DNA of 34,948 bases, from the NCBI GenBank assembly GCA_947629975.1, contig CANRFU010000012.1:1-34948 (forward strand), in the 5' to 3' direction. The DNA comes from an uncultured Oscillospiraceae bacterium. GTDB lineage: Bacteria > Bacillota > Clostridia > Oscillospirales > Oscillospiraceae. Below the pieces are notes generated by a model. That model worked only from the letters and a program-made list of their open reading frames with translations. It searched no databases and was not told where the DNA came from. The translations under genes and the position numbers were made by a program. Below, piece by piece: positions 28,339 to 34,948 of the stretch (position 1 is the first letter of the stretch; every line of letters begins with the position of its first letter).

Positions 28339-29714
28339 ACCGTATCCGTCCGGGCCGGAACGCCCGCTTTCCAGTCCTCGTAGCTGCCCAGTATTCCGCG
28401 GAGGATTTTTTCTTCACGGCGCGCCCGTTCGATGGGGGAACAGTGTTCCGGCCTGTTAGGGCATTTTTTCAGGCGGATACACTGAGGGTAGACGGGGCAC
28501 GCCTTGCAGGCCGCCTCCGGCGGATTTCGCTCCTTCCACTGACGGAGAACTTCTTCATCCACCTTGTCGGAGTAAATGCTCCCCCAAATGGAGTCGTTCA
28601 TACAGCTTGTGCATCCGCATAAAAGGCCCTCTGGGGTCACGGCGGTGGAGCCGCCGCTGTTGTCGGCCATGCAGGAATTGACGGTGATTCCGAGCTTCAG
28701 CGGCGGGCGTGTCGCGACGCCCTTCTTCTCCAGATAAGCTTGCATCAATCGGAGACCTCGGGCATAGGCGCTGCTTTCCTCCTCCGTATAGCCGAAGCGT
28801 TCAATACCCTTGTTTTCAAAAAGCACCGCCAAATAAACGCCAAAGTCCGGCTTCCCGCCGAATCGCTCCGCCAGCTCGTCCGCCAGCGCGTACAGATCAC
28901 CCTCGTTGTCCCCGTCCATGTTCAGCCGCACGGTGACCCGAACGCCCGCGTCCAGCAGCAGGCCGATGTTCCGAAGCACTCGCCGGTACGGACTGCCTTG
29001 GGGGGTCACATAGGACTTTCGCCGGTTGTAGACCTCCTCAGTGCCGTCCATGGTGATTTGCACATCCTTTAAGCTCCAGGCGTTTTTTGCCCGCTGTACA
29101 AGCGCCTCGTCGAAGAGATACCCGTTGCTGAGCATGGTTGAGCGAAATTCCGTCCCCTGCTGCCGCAGACAGTCTGTGATGATGTCGATGACACGGGTGT
29201 TCACCAGCGGCTCGCCGCCGAACCACTCTATGTGGACCGGTTTGCCGCCGCAATGCGCCAAGATATACTTCGCCGTGTCCCTGGCGGTCTGCTCCGACAT
29301 AGAGCTCCTTTTCCAGCCGGATTCAAAGCAGTAGAAGCAGCGTGCGTTGCAGGTCGTGGTGGTGAAAATGGTGTATCTGGTTAAGGCGGTTTCCTTTTCC
29401 CGCACAAAGAGGCCCGCGATTTCTCTTACCTGATCCGCCAGAGCCATGTCGTCCGCCTCAAGAGGGCGGAGGAACCACCTGGCTGCCGGCTCTCCCAAGG
29501 CCGGCGGAACGGGGCCGGGGAGTTTCCCCAGCGCCGCCGCTTCCTCAGCGGACAGCAAAAGAAGCTCCCCGGTCAGGGTGTGATAAAGAAGCACCCCCTC
29601 CGGCCGCTCCACACGCATACAGTGGACGCTGAGCCGGTACGGGGCTCCCTCCTCAACCTTTTGCCGGCCGAGGATCTTTTGGACAGTTTGGATTGGTGAA
29701 ACGACCTGACGCAT
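28335..29714 (-). CDS. Radical SAM/SPASM peptide maturase
   Basis: CNARCFYCFE (CX3CX2C), IEWFGGEPL, QITMDGTEEVYNRRKSY, C-terminal Cys-rich SPASM-like region CGCTSC...CKACPVYPQC; start at MRQVVSPIQ with RBS ggaaga; stop overlaps the next start (ATGA). Confidence 0.92.
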   Translation of the reverse strand: MRQVVSPIQTVQKILGRQKVEEGAPYRLSVHCMRVERPEGVLLYHTLTGELLLLSAEEAAALGKLPGPVPPALGEPAARWFLRPLEADDMALADQVREIAGLFVREKETALTRYTIFTTTTCNARCFYCFESGWKRSSMSEQTARDTAKYILAHCGGKPVHIEWFGGEPLVNTRVIDIITDCLRQQGTEFRSTMLSNGYLFDEALVQRAKNAWSLKDVQITMDGTEEVYNRRKSYVTPQGSPYRRVLRNIGLLLDAGVRVTVRLNMDGDNEGDLYALADELAERFGGKPDFGVYLAVLFENKGIERFGYTEEESSAYARGLRLMQAYLEKKGVATRPPLKLGITVNSCMADNSGGSTAVTPEGLLCGCTSCMNDSIWGSIYSDKVDEEVLRQWKERNPPEAACKACPVYPQCIRLKKCPNRPEHCSPIERARREEKILRGILGSYEDWKAGVPARTDTV

Positions 29715-29824
29715 ATGGTCTCTTCCTTTTTCGTGATTGTCTGGCAATGAAACGCGCCACGAAGCCACAGGGTATGACCCGGCTATTCAGCTTCATCCGA
29801 TGGCGTCAATCGGGTACAATTTCA

Positions 29825-29932
29825 TTATTCAAGTTGTTCAATAACACACTCACAACACTCACTCGCAAAAATGATGTCCTCAGCGTCGATCTCGATGATC
29901 TCCAGAACCGGAGTTTCATATATTTCTTTCAT
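29825..29932 (-). CDS. Putative RiPP precursor peptide, 35 aa (not in supplied ORF track)
   Basis: MKEIYETPVLEIIEIDAEDIIFASECCECVIEQLE; RBS aaaggag 8 nt upstream; sits between an S24/S26 peptidase and a radical SAM maturase, same strand. Confidence 0.8.
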   Translation of the reverse strand: MKEIYETPVLEIIEIDAEDIIFASECCECVIEQLE

Positions 29933-30007
29933 GGTATTTTCTCCTTTCCTATTACCATCAAGTTGTTTTTATGATATATCCTGAACGGGCGGGTCTCCCG
30001 TCCGGTC

Positions 30008-30475
30008 TCAGGCGTTGTTTCGCGGCGCGTCGCCGCCGGGGCCCCGGAGCTTTCTCCTGACCCGTCCGGGCAGGGCCCGGCACCACAGAATGGCCGCCCG
30101 CAGCCAGAACAGATCGCACCACAGGTGAACATACAGCCAGTACCACCGGTCCGCCACCGGGATTTCCTTCCCGTCCCGCACAAAGGCGGTGAGCACGCCG
30201 ACAATCTGCCGGTCGGTGACGCCGTACTCCCGCCACCACTGGTTGTCGCCGCAGAGGACATAGCCGTCCTTCCGCACTTTCAGCACCCGGTGCAGGATGT
30301 ATTTGCCCGAATCCCGCTTGTAGAGGGGCACGTCGTACCGCCGCAGTTTCCCGTTTGGCCGCTCAATGACGAGCAGGTCCCGTTTGGGCCGCAGCATGGG
30401 CAGCATACTGCCGCCCACATTGGTGTAAATCAGGCGCCCCTCCCGGGCCAGCACATCCTCGAAGCGGGTATTCAC
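30008..30475 (-). CDS. S24/S26-type (signal-peptidase-like) serine peptidase
   Basis: VGGSMLPMLRPKRDLLVIER, KYILHRVLKV, GDNQWWREYGVTDRQIVGVL. Confidence 0.8.
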   Translation of the reverse strand: MNTRFEDVLAREGRLIYTNVGGSMLPMLRPKRDLLVIERPNGKLRRYDVPLYKRDSGKYILHRVLKVRKDGYVLCGDNQWWREYGVTDRQIVGVLTAFVRDGKEIPVADRWYWLYVHLWCDLFWLRAAILWCRALPGRVRRKLRGPGGDAPRNNA

Positions 30476-30726
30476 TCCTGGATGGCCCCGATACCCCGCA
30501 GCTTAGCCAGCACCTCCGCCACGTCCTTCTCGATGGTCTCCCGGGGCGCGTCGTACTTTGCCGCCATGGCGTCCACGATCTGCTCCGCCGTGGTGGGCGT
30601 TTTCAGCGCCTCGATGATGAACGCGGCGGTCTTGTTGCTCCGCACGATGCCGGAGAAGCCCTCCGTGGCTACCATGGTGTGCTCGCCGCTGGCGGTGTAT
30701 GTAATGAATGTGTCTTTCAGTTTCAT
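30472..30726 (-). CDS. PqqD-like peptide recognition protein
   Basis: 84 aa; KLKDTFITYTASGEHTMVATEGFSGIVRSNKTAAFIIEALKTPTTAEQIVDAMAAKYD; overlaps neighbours at both ends. Confidence 0.82.
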   Translation of the reverse strand: MKLKDTFITYTASGEHTMVATEGFSGIVRSNKTAAFIIEALKTPTTAEQIVDAMAAKYDAPRETIEKDVAEVLAKLRGIGAIQE

Positions 30727-31466
30727 GGATATTCTCCTTCGCTCATCGCCTCATAGGCCACCCGGGCCGCCTCCAAATCCGGGGTACACCGCAGCCGGTA
30801 CAGCCGGACGGTTTTGGAAAGGGTATCCGTCAGGGCCAGCGTTCGCCGCAGCTTCTCCGGGTCGACGGGCCGGTAGCTCTGCCGCCACAGCACAGGCCAC
30901 GCCTCCTTCGGGGAGATGGGCTCGATGGTGTTGTCCGGCCCCCGCTCCAAAACGCAGATTGCCCTCAGCGGGACGGAGATATTGCGGCTCAGGTGGTGTT
31001 TGCCGTCCCAGGGCGTACCCCAGACGGTGACGCCCGCGCCGGAGATCTCCAGCAGCGGTTTGTCGTCGTTCACCATGACGGCCCGCTCGCCCAGCAGCTC
31101 CCGCCACAGGCGGGCGTGGGTGGATTTCCCCGTGCCGCTTTTGGCGGCGAAGAGATAGCACGCCCCGTCCACCGCCACGGCGGAGCCGTGGAACAGCAGG
31201 ACGCCGTCTTCGAGCAACGCCTCCGCCAGCTTGCGGTAGACCGCCAGCGTCTCCAGATACGCGTCGTGGCCGGGCCGGCCCTGTCCACCGCCGGTTTCTC
31301 CGGCCGCCGAACGCCGCCGCTCGTCGTCGATGTCGCTCTGGCTGACGGACAGAAAGAGCGACGGGCTGTCCTCCGTCCGGTACTCGCCGCACATGGTGTG
31401 TACCAGGGGGTACAGGGAGCTGATCTCCACCGTGCGGCCCGCGAATCGGTAAACATGTCTTTCCAT
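30723..31466 (-). CDS. HPr kinase-like P-loop protein
   Basis: Walker A AAKSGTGKSTHARLW, LLFHGSAVAVDGACYLF, VNDDKPLLEI, GTPWDGK; first gene of the RiPP-like operon. Confidence 0.82.
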   Translation of the reverse strand: MERHVYRFAGRTVEISSLYPLVHTMCGEYRTEDSPSLFLSVSQSDIDDERRRSAAGETGGGQGRPGHDAYLETLAVYRKLAEALLEDGVLLFHGSAVAVDGACYLFAAKSGTGKSTHARLWRELLGERAVMVNDDKPLLEISGAGVTVWGTPWDGKHHLSRNISVPLRAICVLERGPDNTIEPISPKEAWPVLWRQSYRPVDPEKLRRTLALTDTLSKTVRLYRLRCTPDLEAARVAYEAMSEGEYP

Positions 31467-31800
31467 TTTCCGTTTAACTTTGCGTGGTACTCCCTTTCGT
31501 GAGGATCAGGACTGTTTCCGGCCCTGACAGACGGCTCACGCCATGGGTCCTAACGTCCGGGCCACCGCGGCGGCCTCCACACGTTCGCCTTATGTGCAAA
31601 TTGCTTGAACAGAAAGGTGTACTTTTTTGATACTACCGATTTCTCAAAATAGAGCCATGAGTTTACAAAAAATCCTCACCAAATGCCACAGACGGGGGGT
31701 TGACTTTCCGCCGTTACAGTGATAAACTACAATCGTTATTGAGTTTCCATAAAGTACACATTCCTGTAAAAATGCCCACTATTGCAGCGTTTTAGTGCTT

Positions 31801-32256
<456 letters not shown>

Positions 32257-32365
32257 TTACGGGTCAATTCCAACTGTGTTTTCTTTGCTCAGGTGGCGTT
32301 TTGGTGAACTGTTTTAGGGGTGCTTTCAGGCGATCTGGTATGGAGATTCCCTTCCCAATGGCACA

Positions 32366-32399
32366 AATATCACCCCTGGCCCGGAATAGCCAGGGGTGG
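32366..32399 (-). repeat. Hairpin repeat copy 2 (inverted partner at 21320-21353)
   Basis: cacccctggcccggaatagccaggggtgg; reverse complement matches copy 1 at 32/34 positions. Confidence 0.85.
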
Positions 32400-32448
32400 A
32401 ATGCAGAGGTAGCGGCAATCAATAATCCCCCGGCGAAGCCGGGGATTT

Positions 32449-32700
32449 TCATAGACGGGCATAGCCCTTTGGTACTAGCGGCGCGTCACGTCGCGTTGCT
32501 ACGGTCTGACAGCCGCGAAAGCTTGTTACTTGCTGCCCGCAAACGGGCTCTTTAGAAGTTCCCATCGTCAGTTGTTCTCCTGCTTTGTCCTCCTCCAACT
32601 GTTTTCGGATGTATTTCTCTATCTTTTTGTCGTTCTTTCCTACCGTATCTACATAATGCCCCGGCACCAGAATTCCCGGTTCCGATACTTATATCGCAGT
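32449..32700 (-). pseudogene. IS200/IS605 TnpA (Y1 transposase) C-terminal remnant with downstream hairpins
   Basis: FWCRG(frameshift)HYVDTVGKNDKKIEKYIRKQLEEDKAGEQLTMG resembles the C-terminal helix region of Y1 transposases; hairpin ATCCCCCGGCgaaGCCGGGGAT at 32424-32447. Confidence 0.75.
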
Positions 32701-32939
32701 TGTGGAAACTTTTCATATATCATTGGGGGTTGCGAACAAAAACCTGGACCGTGAGGGGGCAGTGAAATTAAATGTACTCACAGGAAGGCCGAAATGAAAA
32801 CAGTACTCTGTGTATCGAGCCACGATTCAGCGAAAATCAGTAAGCGTAAAACGTAGCGGCGGAGATAAAGGTAATCGGTCGTGTCGGTCGTGTCAAGAAT
32901 TATGCGCAAAAAAGATTTGCAATCCCCGGAGGGATGAGG

Positions 32940-34129
32940 TCAGCCGGCAAGAGAGGCATCCTCTAACGTAACCTCCAAGTGCCTCATGTTCATGTGCTTC
33001 TTGTTGCCCCACTGGGTGCCGGCCACATGGCGCAGCCGGGCACAGACCAGCATCAACGCGGAGTTCCCATCCGGGAAAGCGCCCACCACCCGTGTGCGGC
33101 GGCGGATCTCTCGGTTCAGACGCTCGATCACATTGTTGGTTCGGATGCGCGTCCAATGCTCCGCCGGGAAGTCAAAGTAGGTCAGCGTCTCATCAATACC
33201 GGCCTCGATCTTTTTGGCTGCCTCCTGCAGCTTCATCTCCCTCAGTTCCGCCACCACCAGCCTGGCTTTCTCCCTGGCCGCCCGCTTGCTCTCCTGGGCG
33301 TGGATCGCCTTGAGCATCTTGGACACCAGCTTCATCTTGGAGTGGGGCGTCACGGAGAACACGTTGCGGTAGAAGTGGACTGTACAGCGCTGATATTTGG
33401 CGTCGGGGAACACTTTGCCCACTGCCTCCAGCATCCCCAGGCACTTGTCGCCCACCACCAGCTTCACGCCGTCCAGGCCCCGGCCTCGCAGCCACTGGAA
33501 GAAGTTCACCCAGCTGGCCTTATCCTCCTTCATTCCCTCGGCGGCGCCCAGAACTTCACGGTATCCGTCCTCATTCACCGCGATTGCCACCAGAATAGCC
33601 ACATTTTCAAACTCTCCACCCCAGTTCCGGCGCAGGTAGATACCGTCCACATAGACGTAAGGATAGCGTCCGCCCTGCAGAGGACGGTTCCGCCAGTTCT
33701 CGATATGGACGTATGCTTTCTTGTTCAGCTCGCTGATCGTGGCCGGAGACACTTTGCTGCCTCACAGGGCTTCCGTGATGTCCTCCACACGGCGCACGGA
33801 CACCCCTGCCAGGTACATCTCGATCAACGCTTCCTCCACGCTGCTCTCCCGCCGGCGGTACCGCTCGATGATGGCGGTCTCGAAGGTCACGCCTTTCAGC
33901 CGAGGTACTTTCAGCGTTACATCCCCGGAGGTGGTGGTGAGGTTCCGGCTGTAATGGCCGCTGCGATAGCCCCGGCGCTGCTCACTGCGCTCATAACGGC
34001 CGCCTGGGTCAGTTTTTCTGCCTCGGCGTCCAATAACTCGTTCAGCGTCTCTTCTACGCTCCCACGGACCAGTTCTTTGATTTGCCCCTTGATTACTTCC
34101 TCGTTCAGTTGTACAATTTTCTCGGACAT
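32940..34129 (-). pseudogene. IS256-family transposase, inactivated by a frameshift and a nonsense codon
   Basis: MSEKIVQLNEEVIKGQIKELVRGSVEETLNELLDAEAEKLTQA | GRYERSEQRRGYRSGHYSRNL...VRRVEDITEAL * GSKVSPATISELNKKAYVHIENWRNRPL...; frame change near 34009 and TGA at 33762-33764. Confidence 0.9.
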
Positions 34130-34272
34130 GGTTTGCTTTCTCCTTTCGAATGGTGTGTCGCGACTTCATTCTACCAGAGATTGCAAACCCTGTCCTTTTA
34201 TTTTCTCAATTTCCGCAATTTATTGTACTTTATCATGTTTTTCCCCTCCTTACCACAAAATTCAGAGAAAAA

Positions 34273-34313
34273 CCGGGAACTGCATTTGAGGCGTAAACCT
34301 CGGCAGTTCCCGG
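34273..34313 (+). terminator. Strong hairpin upstream of the excisionase-like gene
   Basis: CCGGGAACTGC...GCAGTTCCCGG, 11-bp perfect stem with nested GAGG/CCTC. Confidence 0.65.
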
Positions 34314-34392
34314 TGTTCCGTAAGAATGATATGTTTTTGAGAGGGACGAGAGGGGCAAACAAGGCGCTAAATAATCAATGGGAGGTTTTACT

Positions 34393-34614
34393 ATGCAGAA
34401 CGAAGATTTCTATGAGGAACTGGACACACGGAAGCAGGATCAGTTCCCGGTGGTACTGACGGCGGCAGAGGCCATGGATGTGCTGGGCGTAGGGAAGAAC
34501 ACCATGTATCGGCTTCTGAACTCTGGGCGTCTGCCCGCTGTGAGGATCGGGAGGGCGCGGAGGATCGCAGGAGATGCCTCGTCGAATTTTTGTTACGCCA
34601 ATCGCATAGCATGA
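34393..34614 (+). CDS. Excisionase/HTH-type DNA-binding protein, probably truncated
   Basis: VLTAAEAMDVLGVGKNTMYRLLNSGRLPAVRIGRARRIAGDA is a MerR/Xis-like HTH; normal family C-terminus replaced; RBS ggaggt. Confidence 0.78.
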   Translation: MQNEDFYEELDTRKQDQFPVVLTAAEAMDVLGVGKNTMYRLLNSGRLPAVRIGRARRIAGDASSNFCYANRIA

Positions 34615-34734
34615 CATCATGACATCAATGACATATGATACATACAAATTATAATTTTTAGTGAACTCGCAAAAATCTACCCGGCATTTTCTTTGAAAAA
34701 TCACTTTCTAATGTCATTGATGTCATTTGTCATG
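34610..34734. repeat. Imperfect inverted repeat containing ATGACATCAATGACAT
   Basis: ATGACATCAATGACAT at 34619-34634 and its exact reverse complement at 34711-34726, with extended similarity on the outer side and an extra ATGACATC unit at 34611. Confidence 0.85.
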
Positions 34735-34871
34735 AATTGCCGCGCCAAAGTAGAATCAGCTTTTTAGGCCTCAATTCCACGATGAATGATATAACATTTT
34801 TGGTGCAATGCTTAAGGAAATCCCTTCTTGTGAAATATGCTATTGCATCAACGCTTGTAAATGTACCAGTT

Positions 34872-34945
34872 GGGCCTGCGGACAAAAAGTTGGACCTAAG
34901 CAAAAAGATGGAGGTGCTGCCGGAAGGCCAGGGGACTCCTGGCAC
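34872..34945. repeat. 74-bp perfect inverted repeat, right copy (partner at 1-74)
   Basis: Exact reverse complement of bases 1-74. Confidence 0.95.
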
Positions 34946-34948
34946 CCA

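Noticed and set aside
31700-31728. TTGACT-17-TAAACT promoter-like sequence on the plus strand
   Set aside because: No plus-strand gene follows it; only the antisense side of the resolvase remnant, so not supported as functional.
32979-34289. 436-aa plus-strand ORF opposite the IS256 transposase
   Set aside because: Antisense to a recognisable but decayed transposase; its openness does not indicate a gene.

Overview
The window looks like one contig from a high-GC Firmicute (Clostridia/Oscillospiraceae-like by gene style; inference). It falls into three blocks. (A) ~0.3-14.3 kb is metabolic: tRNA-Val(GAC); a TPP enzyme resembling sulfoacetaldehyde acetyltransferase (Xsc), divergent from an IclR regulator; then a compact operon with two homologous cytosolic beta-propeller-like proteins flanking a UlaG-type lactonase, a TctCBA tripartite transporter, an AlsE-like epimerase, an AraC regulator, a transaldolase-family protein and a Zn alcohol dehydrogenase. 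(B) ~14.4-20.9 kb holds a hairpin-rich non-coding segment, a membrane-anchored GH3 protein with reversed domain order, a lipoprotein, and an AgrC/AgrA-type (GHKL/LytTR) two-component pair. (C) ~21-34.9 kb is a mobile/accessory region with decayed integrases, an AP2-domain protein, and remnants of a serine resolvase, IS200/IS605 TnpA and IS256. It surrounds what I consider the most interesting system here: a seven-gene minus-strand RiPP-like cluster (24.5-31.5 kb). That cluster encodes an HPr-kinase-like protein, a PqqD-like protein, an S24/S26 peptidase, a 35-aa precursor-like peptide absent from the ORF track (29825-29932, MKEIYETPVLEIIEIDAEDIIFASECCECVIEQLE), a radical SAM/SPASM protein, a nucleotidyltransferase + TupA-like ATP-grasp fusion, and an ABC exporter. 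The two ends of the window are a 74-bp perfect inverted repeat. All family assignments are from motif recognition by eye; no searches were run.
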